Shown: positions 34,844 to 43,429, counted from the stretch's first letter. The stretch is 64,000 nt of DNA from Chryseobacterium suipulveris (GCF_022811685.1 NZ_CP094532.1:2319501-2383500); one strand, 5' to 3'. The notes: generated from the letters alone by a model not told the origin. Made by a program: numbers and translations.

Positions 34844-36055
34844 TCAGATTTCTCTTGGAAACGAAAGAATATACTTCGTGTTCAGCTGCGTAATTGACGA
34901 GGAAAGTATTTGATTTTCAGAATTTTCAAGTGTGATTTTTGTTCCGTTTTTCAGAAGCAGGTAAATCGGCTGTTTTTCGGAATTGTACGGAAGCAGACTT
35001 CTTGAAATTTCATCCACCAATTTATTTCCGTTTTCAATTCCAAATTTTTCATTGGTTTTTTCCACTTTTTCTTGAATAAATGCTTCATCAAAAGACTTCG
35101 ATGAAATCATAGTTTTCGGGAAATTTCTCTGAATCACGCATTTACATAAATAAGACAAAATAAAATCCTCATTTTTCGTCCAAAATTTCATCGCCTGAAT
35201 CACGTCGTTGTCGTCGAGTTCGGTAAATCTTCGGATGTCTTCTTCGGTAGCTCTCTCAAAATCGTTCTTGTAGAGAAAATATTTCAAATTTTCAGAAGCA
35301 GGTAAGTCTTTTCCGAGAGAAACGAGTTTTTTAGCTCTGTCTAAAATTTTAACCAATAGATGTTCCGCCAAAGCCGAAGTTTTGTGATAGTAAACCTGCC
35401 AATACATGAACATTCTCGCCGTGAGGAAATTTTCAATCGAGTAAATTCCTTTCGCGTCAATCACCAATTCATCATTAGAAACATTCATCATCGAAATGAT
35501 TCGTTGCGTGTTGATATTTCCTTCGGAAACGCCGCTGTAGAAACTGTCCCGCTTTAAATAATCGAGTCGGTCAACATCGAGTTGGGAAGAAATTAGTTGG
35601 TTAAAAAACTTTCTATGATATTTTCCCTGAAACATTTCCATCCCCATTGAAAGTTCGCCGCCAAATTCCCCGTTCATTTTATTCATCAGCAAAAGCGACA
35701 GTTTTTCGTGATGCCAATCGTCCATCAACATATTTTCCAGAGCGTGGGAAAACGGACCGTGACCAATATCGTGCAACAAAATCGCCAACATCGCCGACTT
35801 TTCCTCTTCTTTGGAAATCGCGACACCTTTCATCTTCAACGTTTCCAGCGCGGTAAACATCAGATGCATCGCTCCTAACGCGTGATGGAATCTCGTGTGC
35901 GTCGCTCCAGGAAAGATCAAATTCAGCAATCCAGTCTGCGAAATCCTACGCAACCTCTGAAAATAGGCATGCTCAATGACATCGAACAAAATTTCGTGGG
36001 GAATGGAAATAAATCCGTGAACAGGATCATTGATGATTTTGAATTTGTTGGTCAC
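34844..36055 (-). CDS. HD-domain phosphohydrolase
   Basis: A 403-residue protein. The HD metal site is complete: HTRFHHALGAMHL near residue 52 and LLHDIGHGPFSHALE near 100, with QLDVDRLDYLKRDSFYSG near 165. This is the family of dNTP triphosphohydrolase-like HD proteins common in Bacteroidota (related to SAMHD1/YwfO). It probably hydrolyses dNTPs or another nucleotide in the cytoplasm. It is the first gene of the minus-strand run that leads into lpxD, with about 180 bases between them, and is divergent from porX. Confidence 0.88.
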   Translation of the reverse strand: MTNKFKIINDPVHGFISIPHEILFDVIEHAYFQRLRRISQTGLLNLIFPGATHTRFHHALGAMHLMFTALETLKMKGVAISKEEEKSAMLAILLHDIGHGPFSHALENMLMDDWHHEKLSLLLMNKMNGEFGGELSMGMEMFQGKYHRKFFNQLISSQLDVDRLDYLKRDSFYSGVSEGNINTQRIISMMNVSNDELVIDAKGIYSIENFLTARMFMYWQVYYHKTSALAEHLLVKILDRAKKLVSLGKDLPASENLKYFLYKNDFERATEEDIRRFTELDDNDVIQAMKFWTKNEDFILSYLCKCVIQRNFPKTMISSKSFDEAFIQEKVEKTNEKFGIENGNKLVDEISRSLLPYNSEKQPIYLLLKNGTKITLENSENQILSSSITQLNTKYILSFPREI

Positions 36056-36203
36056 GTTGTTATGAATGATAAGTGATGAGTGATGAATGATAATTGATTG
36101 AATGCGACGTTTGATGTTTAGGCAAATATAAACTTTTTATTATTCGGAATAGATGAGTTGGAAAAAGTTGGGAACCAATTCATAAACTGTCTTTCATACA
36201 AAT

Positions 36204-36259
36204 AAAGTCAGTTGACTGACTTTTTTAATAGAAAATAAGTCAGTCGAGTGACTTATTTT
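36204..36259. promoter_or_regulatory. two tandem 18-bp palindromes, candidate operators
   Basis: AAGTCAGTTGACTGACTT (36205-36222) and AAGTCAGTCGAGTGACTT (36237-36254) differ at two positions and are 32 bases apart, three helical turns. The second extends to an 11-bp perfect arm, and TATTTTTG (36254-36261), a -7 box match, starts on its last base. Both flanking genes point away, so these are operators more likely than terminators. Confidence 0.6.
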
Positions 36260-36348
36260 TGATGATGACTTTTAATTCGGTATTCTGAAGATTTTAATTT
36301 AACTAAAATTTAACGTGCATTTAAAAAAATCTTGGCAAAATATGGTTG

Positions 36349-36356
36349 TATTTTTG
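36349..36356 (+). promoter_or_regulatory. putative -7 box of porX
   Basis: TATTTTTG matches TAnnTTTG, 70 bases before the porX ATG. Confidence 0.4.
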
Positions 36357-36425
36357 ATGACTTCTTTGGTGGCAAAATCTCTTGCTGTACCAATAAAATT
36401 AAACTAATAATATTAAAAGAAATAT

Positions 36426-37967
36426 ATGTCGAAACTGATTTGGATTGATGATGAAGTGGATTTGCTGAAACCCCATATCGTATTTTTAGAGAATAAAGGT
36501 TATTCGGTTTCGCCCGTAAACAATGTCAACGAGGCGCTCGAAATGATCGAGAAAGAAAATTTTCAGCTCGCACTCCTCGACGAAAATATGCCAGGAATTA
36601 CAGGACTGGAAGCAATTCCGATGATTAAGAACATCGATTCTGCCATTAAAATTGTGATGGTGACGAAAAATGAAGAGGAGCTGATTATGGAACAGGCGAT
36701 CGGTTCCCAAATCGCCGACTACATCCTGAAACCCGTGAATCCGAACCAGGTTCTGCTCTCGCTGAAAAAGAATCTTCATGAGGACACTTTGGTGGAGCAG
36801 AAAACGATTCTCGAATACCAACAGGAATTCCGCAACCTTTCGATGGAGCTTTCGTATTTGAAGACTTACCAGGAATGGGCGGAATACTACAAGAAAATTT
36901 TGAACTGGGAAATTAAGTTCGATAAGGTTTTCGACAACGAATTTTCGGATTTGCTGCAAAGCCAAAAAGAGGAAGCGAACATCCAGTTCTCCAAATTCAT
37001 CGAAAGAAACTACGAAGACTGGCTTCATGGCGGCGACAAACCGATGATGAGCCATACTTTATTTAAAGATAAGGTTAAAGCCGAAGTTGAGAAGGAAAAA
37101 GTTTTGCTTTTGATGATCGACAACCTTCGCTACGACCAGTGGAAAGTGATCGAGCCGCTCTTCACAAGGTTTTATAACAAGACTTCGGAGGATTACTATT
37201 TCAGTATTTTGCCGACCGCGACTCAGTACGCGAGAAATTCTTTTTTTGCAGGATTGATGCCGTCGGAAATCGAGAAAAGGTTTCCGCAGTTTTGGTTCAA
37301 CGACAATGAGGAAGGCAACAAAAACGAGCACGAAAGAGACTTTTTGGAGGACCAGATGAAACGTTTGGGACTGTCGTCAAAATCAATGAAATACCTGAAA
37401 ATCCTGAACGCCGATTTCGAAAGGAAAATTTTCGACGATTTCAACCAGCATAAAAACAATGATTTGTTGGTGATCGTTTACAACTTTATCGATATTCTGT
37501 CGCACGCGAAAACCGACAATGTGATTGTGAATCAGCTCATTCGCGACGACAAGACTTTCCGCTCGCTCACCTACAACTGGTTTGAGAATTCTTCATTAAT
37601 GAAAATCATCAAAGCGGCTGCAGAAAGTGGTTTCAAACTCGTGATCACTACCGATCACGGAACAATTTATGTGAAAAAACCAAGCAAAGTTGTGGGCGAC
37701 AGAGAAACCTCGACCAACATCCGCTACAAAACAGGAAGAAGCTTAACCTACGAAAACAACGATGTTTGGGCCATTTCAAATCCTGAAAAGCTGTTCTTGC
37801 CTAAAGGAAATTTAAGTTCGAAGTATATTTTTGCTAAGAATAATATCTTTTTAGCATACCCGAAGAACTACAACCATTTTGTGAATTATTATAAAGACAC
37901 CTATCAACACGGCGGAATTTCATTGGAGGAATGTATCATTCCGATCAGCATTTTGGAACCCAAATAG
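36426..37967 (+). CDS. porX: type IX secretion regulator PorX (response regulator with PglZ phosphatase domain)
   Basis: A 513-residue protein. Receiver domain residues 1-120: LIWIDDEVD, phospho-acceptor Asp in LALLDENMPGITG near 54, and DYILKPVNP. A helical bundle follows (about 125-205), then an alkaline-phosphatase-superfamily PglZ domain: LLLMIDNLRYDQWK (metal Asp), ILPTATQYARNSFFAGLMP (Thr nucleophile region), FIDILSHAKTD, VITTDHGTIYVKKPS and YQHGGISLEECIIPI supply metal ligands. PorX is phosphorylated by PorY and controls type IX secretion; its PglZ domain cleaves nucleotide phosphodiesters. No porY gene is seen nearby. Confidence 0.95.
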   Translation: MSKLIWIDDEVDLLKPHIVFLENKGYSVSPVNNVNEALEMIEKENFQLALLDENMPGITGLEAIPMIKNIDSAIKIVMVTKNEEELIMEQAIGSQIADYILKPVNPNQVLLSLKKNLHEDTLVEQKTILEYQQEFRNLSMELSYLKTYQEWAEYYKKILNWEIKFDKVFDNEFSDLLQSQKEEANIQFSKFIERNYEDWLHGGDKPMMSHTLFKDKVKAEVEKEKVLLLMIDNLRYDQWKVIEPLFTRFYNKTSEDYYFSILPTATQYARNSFFAGLMPSEIEKRFPQFWFNDNEEGNKNEHERDFLEDQMKRLGLSSKSMKYLKILNADFERKIFDDFNQHKNNDLLVIVYNFIDILSHAKTDNVIVNQLIRDDKTFRSLTYNWFENSSLMKIIKAAAESGFKLVITTDHGTIYVKKPSKVVGDRETSTNIRYKTGRSLTYENNDVWAISNPEKLFLPKGNLSSKYIFAKNNIFLAYPKNYNHFVNYYKDTYQHGGISLEECIIPISILEPK

Positions 37968-38001
37968 TTTTTTTTCATAGTTTATTTGATTTGGGTTTCT
38001 G

Positions 38002-38034
38002 GGCGGAAAAGATTTTTAATTTTTTCCGCCTTTT
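38002..38034 (+). terminator. intrinsic terminator of porX
   Basis: Stem GGCGGAAAA / TTTTCCGCC followed by TTTTATTTTA. Confidence 0.8.
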
Positions 38035-38039
38035 ATTTT

Positions 38040-38170
38040 AAAAGTTTGACGTTTGGAGTTTCGAGTTTCAGGTTTACTCACAATTTTTTCTATTTTTTTT
38101 TATTTGAGTTCGTGAATGCTTCGCATTTCAAGTTTCAAGTTTCGCGAGACAGGGTTCAAGATTAGGGGTT
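38040..38170. repeat. dispersed repeat, copy 2
   Basis: Bases 38076-38141 repeat 31318-31382 with one extra T; the flanking words (agtttgacgtttgg, agtttcgagtttcagg) also correspond, so similarity covers about 100 bases. No gene. Confidence 0.8.
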
Positions 38171-38300
38171 CAAGTAATTTCTCGCATATTATTGGGATTT
38201 CGCAGATTTTTCGATATTATCCAAAAAACAATGCGACACAGAAGAGCGGGTTGATTTTCACATCATTATCTTTTAGTTATATAATTTGGGGAAAGCTTTA

Positions 38301-38357
38301 ACCACCCCGTCAAAAAATTTTTTTAAATTTTTAGACACCCCTCCAAAGGAGGGGAAT
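38301..38357. repeat. dispersed repeat with GC-rich hairpin (copy 2)
   Basis: ACCACCCCGTCAAAAAATTT, an AT-rich middle, then CCCCTCC-AAA-GGAGGGG, the same order as at 19925-19985. The middle part differs between copies while the ends are conserved. Confidence 0.8.
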
Positions 38358-38411
38358 AGCCCGACATCAAATAAGAATACGTCAAGTGTAATTTTTGTCT
38401 ATTTTTGAATT

Positions 38412-39182
38412 ATGAAAATTATCTCCTACAACGTCAACGGAATTCGTGCCGCTTTTACCAAAGATTTTGTCGGTTGGCTGAAAGTTGCCGATCCAGACGT
38501 TATCTGCATTCAGGAAAGCAAGGCGGGAAACGACCAGATCGACATCGAAGCGTTTGAAAAAATCGGTTTCCACAGTTACTGGCATTCCGCACAGAGAAAA
38601 GGTTATTCTGGTGTCGGAATTGCTTCCAAGGTAAAACCCAACCACGTGGAATTTGGTTGCGGGATTGAGAGCTACGACAGCGAAGGAAGGATTATCCGCG
38701 CTGATTTTGACGGTTTCTCGGTGATCTCGGTTTATGTTCCTTCCGCTTCGAATATTGACCGATTAGATTTCAAGATGCAGTTTTGCTACGATTTCCTGGC
38801 GTATATCAAGAACTTAAAAAAGACCATTCCAAATCTGATTATTTCGGGAGATTTCAATATCTGCCACAAACCGATCGACATCCACAATCCTGAAGGTTTA
38901 AAGAATGTGTCCGGCTTTCTTCCAATAGAAAGAGAGTGGCTCACTAAATTTATCGACGAATGCGAACTGATCGACAGCTTCCGCTATTTCAACGATCAAC
39001 CCGACAATTACTCGTGGTGGAGTTACCGCCAAAATTCACGTGAAAGGAACAAAGGTTGGCGTTTGGATTACAATTTCGTGTCGTATTCGTTGAAGGATGA
39101 ACTTTTGCGCGCGGTGATTCTGAAGGAGGTTTTTCACTCGGATCATTGTCCTGTACTTGTTGAATTAACTGAAAATGGCTAA
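38412..39182 (+). CDS. xth: exodeoxyribonuclease III
   Basis: A 256-residue enzyme: KIISYNVNGIRAAFTKDF, ICIQESKAG with the metal Glu, YSGVGIASK, LIISGDFNICHKPIDIHNP (Asp/Asn catalytic pair), WWSYRQNSRERNKGWRLDYNFVS, and the C-terminal FHSDHCPVLVEL with the catalytic His. It is an AP endonuclease and 3'-5' exonuclease of base-excision repair. Length and motifs are those of the Bacteroidota ExoA/Xth family. It lies between the repeat-rich region and an unknown two-gene unit. Confidence 0.96.
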   Translation: MKIISYNVNGIRAAFTKDFVGWLKVADPDVICIQESKAGNDQIDIEAFEKIGFHSYWHSAQRKGYSGVGIASKVKPNHVEFGCGIESYDSEGRIIRADFDGFSVISVYVPSASNIDRLDFKMQFCYDFLAYIKNLKKTIPNLIISGDFNICHKPIDIHNPEGLKNVSGFLPIEREWLTKFIDECELIDSFRYFNDQPDNYSWWSYRQNSRERNKGWRLDYNFVSYSLKDELLRAVILKEVFHSDHCPVLVELTENG

Positions 39183-39217
39183 TTGAGCGACAAAGATATT
39201 ATCTAAGATTTGCAGCA

Positions 39218-39781
39218 ATGAACACCATATTCCAGAAACTGAAAGAGGACCTAAAACAGCATCCAAGTATTTCTGGAACCTATCTGGGATTGGTTGAGGA
39301 ATGGAAGAACAGCCATTACCAAAACTTAAGTGAAATCATCAACAATGAACTTTCTAAGAGTGAAATTCTAAAAAACGACAAGGCGTTTGAGTTGGGAAAA
39401 ACCATTTCTTCGATAACTTTAAAACGTTTTTATGAGGACAAATTTTCTGAAAGCGCCAAAACCGACCTGCGATTCATCAAAACACTGGATAAACTCTGTA
39501 TTTTCTTGGGGTATGAAAATCTGAACGAATTTATTTCGATGCAAAAAAGAAGTGGGACGGTCCAAAAACTCAATGATCAAACTTCTTCTCATGATGATTT
39601 CATACGGATCATTCAAAATTGCAGACAGCAGGAATTCGATTGTATAGCGAAGCTTCCCGAAATAAATTTGCTCCAAGTAAGTGAGTTTGTATTTGAAAAT
39701 TCGCCGTATTACCAAAGAATCCGTGGATACTTGCATGACCTGCAAAAAGGGATTTCACCCTTATTACCAAAAACAACATGA
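39218..39781 (+). CDS. unknown protein with Bacteroidota-type KRFF/LGY helical motif
   Basis: A 187-residue protein with no signal peptide or membrane segment. Residues about 60-108 (GKTISSITLKRFYEDKF ... TLDKLCIFLGYENLNEFI) follow a pattern that recurs in Bacteroidota proteins: S-x-T-L-K/R-R-F/L-F ... TLD-x-L-x-x-(F/Y)-L/I-GY-x-(N/D)-(W/L)-x-x-F, probably a helix-turn-helix-like DNA or protein-binding unit. The rest is helical. Its stop overlaps the ATG of the next gene by four bases. No function can be assigned. Confidence 0.75.
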   Translation: MNTIFQKLKEDLKQHPSISGTYLGLVEEWKNSHYQNLSEIINNELSKSEILKNDKAFELGKTISSITLKRFYEDKFSESAKTDLRFIKTLDKLCIFLGYENLNEFISMQKRSGTVQKLNDQTSSHDDFIRIIQNCRQQEFDCIAKLPEINLLQVSEFVFENSPYYQRIRGYLHDLQKGISPLLPKTT

Positions 39782-40005
39782 GTAATTATGAGTTTATCGA
39801 TATCAGTCTTCAATTAGAGGAAGAAGAAAGAAAAATAATCTCGACAAGTGAGTTTTGGAATCTTACAGTCCGGGACAGTAAGAACGACCACTATCATTAC
39901 CACATCATGAATAACCAAACCTATTTTCTAAAGAAAATCGCCAATGTTTGGAAGATTTGGGACAATTACAACCCAAACACTCAGGAACTGGTTAAAATAA
40001 AATAA
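39778..40005 (+). CDS. small unknown protein coupled to the preceding gene
   Basis: A 75-residue soluble protein (MSNYEFIDISLQLEEEERK...). It is rich in Asn, Tyr, His and Trp (NDHYHYHIMNNQTYFLKKIANVWKIWDNYNPN) with a likely small beta sheet. Starts inside the stop of the 187-residue gene (ATGA). No family recognised; the tight coupling argues that the two proteins work together. Confidence 0.7.
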   Translation: MSNYEFIDISLQLEEEERKIISTSEFWNLTVRDSKNDHYHYHIMNNQTYFLKKIANVWKIWDNYNPNTQELVKIK

Positions 40006-40149
40006 AGGCGACCCTCTCGAGAAACCCTTACTTTATTTTGTGTTGTAAGAACCTTTTTTAGTGATGCAAAATTATCGAAATTTCAAAAGGTAATCTATTT
40101 CAAATCAGAACTTATCTTAATCTCAAATCTTTCACAACATTTTCAAGAC

Positions 40150-40184
40150 TCCAAAAAAAAAATCGGCCCTGAAAGAACCGACTA
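40150..40184 (-). terminator. probable terminator of the minus-strand cytochrome gene
   Basis: Short stem TCGG / CCGA around a loop, followed on the minus strand by nine T. Weak stem, good T tract. Confidence 0.4.
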
Positions 40185-40204
40185 AAAGATATCTTTTATA
40201 ATTT

Positions 40205-40588
40205 TTATTTTTTCAGGGTAAGAATGTACTCTACCATTTTCTTTGCTGTTTCCTTGCTCATTCCAGCGTGGGGAGTCATCGGGATTTCGCCCCAGTTTCC
40301 TTTACCGCCGTCGATGATCTTTCCTGCAAGCATATCAATATCGGCTTCGGTATATTTATCCGCCACTTCCTGGTAACTTGGTCCCACAACTTTGGCATCC
40401 ACTTTATGGCAAGTTAGGCAGTCTGCACCTTCGATCAGCGCTAAACCTTCATGCTTTCCTGCAGCTGCGGAATCTACTGTTGCTACAGCTGGTTCCTCAA
40501 GCATCACGTTGCTTTCTTTTCCTGTATCCACTTTTTTACTGCACGAGATTACAGATAAAAAAACACCGACAATTAAAAATTTATTCAT
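40205..40588 (-). CDS. cytochrome c lipoprotein
   Basis: A 127-residue lipoprotein (lipobox VISC, Cys near 16) with one c-type heme motif CLTCH near residue 57 and a distal Met candidate in IPMTPHAGMS. After a low-complexity linker the domain is a class I monoheme cytochrome c. It is divergent from a second cytochrome c gene that heads the nosZ unit, so both probably share control and feed electrons at the periplasmic face. Confidence 0.88.
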   Translation of the reverse strand: MNKFLIVGVFLSVISCSKKVDTGKESNVMLEEPAVATVDSAAAGKHEGLALIEGADCLTCHKVDAKVVGPSYQEVADKYTEADIDMLAGKIIDGGKGNWGEIPMTPHAGMSKETAKKMVEYILTLKK

Positions 40589-40665
40589 AACTTTAGCAAA
40601 TTAAGTACGCAAATCTACTAAAAAATTTCTAATTTTAAAACTCACGACAAAAGTCATATTCACAG

Positions 40666-40681
40666 TATGACTGCGATCATA
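40666..40681. promoter_or_regulatory. Crp/Fnr-type palindrome TATGA-N6-TCATA between the cytochrome genes
   Basis: TATGA-CTGCGA-TCATA, perfect arms with six-base spacer, 30 bases ahead of the -7 box at 40704, a class II activator position. The same motif occurs at 47394-47409. Overlapping on its left is another inverted repeat with arms AGTCATA / TATGACT (40652-40672). Confidence 0.65.
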
Positions 40682-40703
40682 TAACCTCACAATCAAATCT
40701 TGG

Positions 40704-40711
40704 TACTTTTG
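40704..40711 (+). promoter_or_regulatory. -7 box of the cytochrome c/nos unit
   Basis: TACTTTTG matches TAnnTTTG, 22 bases before the ATG at 40733. Confidence 0.5.
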
Positions 40712-40732
40712 ACCTATATAAATTATTAAAAT

Positions 40733-41227
40733 ATGAAATCCTTAAAAACAATTGCATTTGCAACACTTGCCTTCGCTTTATTTTCTTGCGGTGGCGACAA
40801 GAAAACAGACTCAATCCCAACTGCTTCGAGCGAGACCTCTGCAACCACAGAAACTACAACTACAGCTTCTGGACCTGCAGATTATGACCCAAAAAGAGGT
40901 CTTGGTCCGCACGAAAACGTGGATGTGAGCAAATTTGACCCTGCAATGGCAGCTGCCGGTAAGAAAATCGCTGATGTAAAATGTACTTCATGCCACAAAC
41001 CAACAGAAGAAAAATTGGTTGGTCCAGGTTGGAAAGGCGTTACCCAAAGACAGACTCCTGAGTGGATCATGAACTTTATCTCTAACCCAGATCCGATGAT
41101 CGACGTGGATCCTGAGTTACAAAAACAGCTGGAACTTTGTTTGGTGAGAATGCCTAACCAAGGTTTGAACGATACTGAGGCAAGAGAAATCTTGGAGTAC
41201 ATGCGAGAAATCGATGGTGCGAAGTAA
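40733..41227 (+). CDS. cytochrome c lipoprotein of the nos cluster
   Basis: A 164-residue lipoprotein (lipobox FSC near residue 19, followed by Gly/Asp/Ser/Thr linker). One heme motif CTSCH near residue 85 and a distal Met in LVRMPNQGL. It precedes nosZ by 67 bases with a terminator in between. In clade II nos clusters such cytochromes are thought to pass electrons from the quinol/bc1 or NosGH side to NosZ; that role is inferred here. Confidence 0.88.
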   Translation: MKSLKTIAFATLAFALFSCGGDKKTDSIPTASSETSATTETTTTASGPADYDPKRGLGPHENVDVSKFDPAMAAAGKKIADVKCTSCHKPTEEKLVGPGWKGVTQRQTPEWIMNFISNPDPMIDVDPELQKQLELCLVRMPNQGLNDTEAREILEYMREIDGAK

Positions 41228-41234
41228 TTAAAAT

Positions 41235-41267
41235 AAGGTTGCCGTTTCGTGGCGACCTTTCCTTTTA
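41235..41267 (+). terminator. terminator between cytochrome c and nosZ
   Basis: Stem AAGGTTGCC / GGCGACCTT (one G-T pair), seven-base loop, then TCCTTTT. It may attenuate read-through into nosZ. Confidence 0.65.
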
Positions 41268-41294
41268 CTATTGTAAAGACAAAACTCAAAATAT

Positions 41295-43289
41295 ATGAAG
41301 ACTATTAAGAAATTTGGATTTGTAGCATTGGCTGCAATGGCTATCGTGGGCTGTAAACCGAAAGGTACCGAAACAGCGGTAAGCGGTGATGCTGCAGAAA
41401 AGGTGTATGTAGCACCTGGAAAACATGACGAAGTTTATAATTTCGTGAGTGGTGGTTTCAACGGACAGATCTCCGTTATCGGTTTACCGAGCGGTAGAAC
41501 ACTGAAGATTATCCCTGTATTCTCTCAACATCCTGAAAACGGATACGGATACAGCGAAGAAACCAAGCCAATGCTTGAAACTTCCCACGGTTTCGTTCCT
41601 TGGGATGACCAACACCACCTTTCTCTGTCTCAAACCAATGGTGAGATCGACGGAAGATGGCTGTTTGCAAACGCCAACAACACCCCGAGAGTTGCGCGTC
41701 TTGACTTGAAAACTTTCAAGACTGTTGAAATCCTTGAAATCCCGAACTCCGCAGGTAACCACTCCTCTCCTTTCCTTACCGAAAACACAGAGTATGTAGT
41801 TGCCGGAACACGTTTCGCAGTTCCTGCTGATGGAAAAGGTGACGTACCGATCGAGTCCTTCAAACAAAATTTTAAAGGATATCTTTCATTCATCGGTATT
41901 AATAAAGACAGCGGCGAAATGGACATTTCCTTCCAAATCGAAGCTCCTGGATTTAACTTTGACCTTTCTCACGCAGGGAAAAACAAATCCCATGGATGGT
42001 TCTTCTTCTCTTGCTACAACTCTGAGCAGGCAAATACACTCCTTGAAGTGAACGCGTCGCAAAACGACAAAGACTTCATCATGGCCGTAAACTGGAAAAA
42101 AGCGGAAGAATACCTGAAAGCTGGAAAAGGCAAGAAAGTTCCAGTAGAATATGCACATAACAAATGGGACGAATCCAAGCATATGGCGACTTCAACCATT
42201 AAGAAAGAAGTTACCGTATTGAGCGCGGAGGAACTGAAAGATATCTGCTATCTTATTCCTTGTCCTAAATCACCTCACGGTTGCGACGTTGACCCAACTG
42301 GTGAATATATCGTAGGTTCAGGTAAATTGGCAGCGTTGATTCCTGTTTTCAGTTTTGATAAAATTCAGAAAGCGATTGCCGCAAAAGATTTCTCTGGAGA
42401 ATTTGACGGTATTCCTATCATTAAATACGAATCAGCTCTTCACGGCGAAGTTCAAAAACCAGGTTTAGGCCCTCTCCACACCGAATTTGATGGTAAAGGA
42501 AATGCCTATACTTCACACTTTGTATCTTCTGAAGTGGTGAAATGGGACATCAAGACTTTGAAAGTTCTTGACAGACAGCCAACTTTCTACTCAGTAGGTC
42601 ACTTAATGGTTGTAGGTGGAGACTCTAAGAAACCTTACGGAAAATACTTGGTAGCTTATAACAAAATTACCAAAGACAGATATTTACCAACTGGACCTGA
42701 ATTGACACAGTCCGCACAGCTTTTCGACATCAGTGGTGATAAAATGAAACTCCTGTTAGACTTCCCAACGATTGGTGAACCGCACTACGCACAAGCTGGA
42801 CCAGCAGATTTATTCACCAAAAACCAGGTTAAGTTCTACAAAATTGCAGAGAACCAGCACCCTTATGCAACCAAAGGTGAAGCTGAAAGTAAAGTGGTAC
42901 GTGAAGGCAACAAGGTACATGTCTATATGACTTCAATTCGTTCGCACTTTGCACCAGACAATATTGAAGGAATCAGAGTTGGCGACGAAGTTTACTTCCA
43001 CGTGACCAACCTTGAACAAGACTGGGATGTACCTCACGGATTTGCAATCAAAGGTGCTAAAAATGCTGAATTGCTAATAATGCCAGGTGAAACCTGCACA
43101 CTGAAATGGGTACCTGATAGACCAGGAATGTTCCCGATGTTCTGTACAGACTTCTGCTCCGCACTACACCAAGAAATGCAGGGTTACGTGAGAGTGTCAC
43201 CTGCAGGAAGCAACACCCCACTCATCTATTCTTTGAACAATAAGAAAGATAATGCTCAAGGACCAGTGAAACAAGGTGAAACCAAATAA
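41295..43289 (+). CDS. nosZ: nitrous oxide reductase, clade II (Sec-dependent, lipoprotein form)
   Basis: A 664-residue enzyme. The N-terminus is a Sec/lipoprotein leader (AAMAIVGC), not the twin-arginine signal of clade I. The beta-propeller supplies the CuZ histidines: DQHHLSLS, FDLSHAGKNKSHGW, KSPHGCDVD, LHTEFDG, VGHLMVV, EPHYAQ. The C-terminal cupredoxin domain has the CuA site FCTDFCSALHQEMQG plus an upstream VPHGF His. It reduces N2O to N2 in the periplasm. Downstream are nosL, nosD, nosF and nosY. Clade II enzymes are typical of Bacteroidota, including non-denitrifiers. Confidence 0.97.
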   Translation: MKTIKKFGFVALAAMAIVGCKPKGTETAVSGDAAEKVYVAPGKHDEVYNFVSGGFNGQISVIGLPSGRTLKIIPVFSQHPENGYGYSEETKPMLETSHGFVPWDDQHHLSLSQTNGEIDGRWLFANANNTPRVARLDLKTFKTVEILEIPNSAGNHSSPFLTENTEYVVAGTRFAVPADGKGDVPIESFKQNFKGYLSFIGINKDSGEMDISFQIEAPGFNFDLSHAGKNKSHGWFFFSCYNSEQANTLLEVNASQNDKDFIMAVNWKKAEEYLKAGKGKKVPVEYAHNKWDESKHMATSTIKKEVTVLSAEELKDICYLIPCPKSPHGCDVDPTGEYIVGSGKLAALIPVFSFDKIQKAIAAKDFSGEFDGIPIIKYESALHGEVQKPGLGPLHTEFDGKGNAYTSHFVSSEVVKWDIKTLKVLDRQPTFYSVGHLMVVGGDSKKPYGKYLVAYNKITKDRYLPTGPELTQSAQLFDISGDKMKLLLDFPTIGEPHYAQAGPADLFTKNQVKFYKIAENQHPYATKGEAESKVVREGNKVHVYMTSIRSHFAPDNIEGIRVGDEVYFHVTNLEQDWDVPHGFAIKGAKNAELLIMPGETCTLKWVPDRPGMFPMFCTDFCSALHQEMQGYVRVSPAGSNTPLIYSLNNKKDNAQGPVKQGETK

Positions 43290-43299
43290 AACTATAGAA

Positions 43300-43327
43300 A
43301 GGGCGGTGTTTCACCGCTCTTTTTTCT
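43300..43327 (+). terminator. intrinsic terminator after nosZ
   Basis: Stem AGGGCGGTG / CACCGCTCT with a TTT loop and a run of six T. Confidence 0.8.
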
Positions 43328-43429
43328 TTCGCTGATTAATATCATTTTGTAATAAATATCACACAAGAATTCCAAGGAAATCTCTAAATTTATTAATCAA
43401 AATAATCATCAGCAATAAAATCTCAAACA

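Larger units (their letters stand above)
36056..36425. other. divergent intergenic region between HD gene and porX
   Basis: Left 60 bases are word-like filler (gaatgataagtgatgagtgatg). It then contains two tandem palindromes and a -7 box, listed separately. No gene. Confidence 0.6.

Noticed and set aside
36204..36260. Terminator pair
   Set aside because: Both neighbouring genes are transcribed away from the site, so no transcript needs to end there; near-identical palindromes fit operators better.
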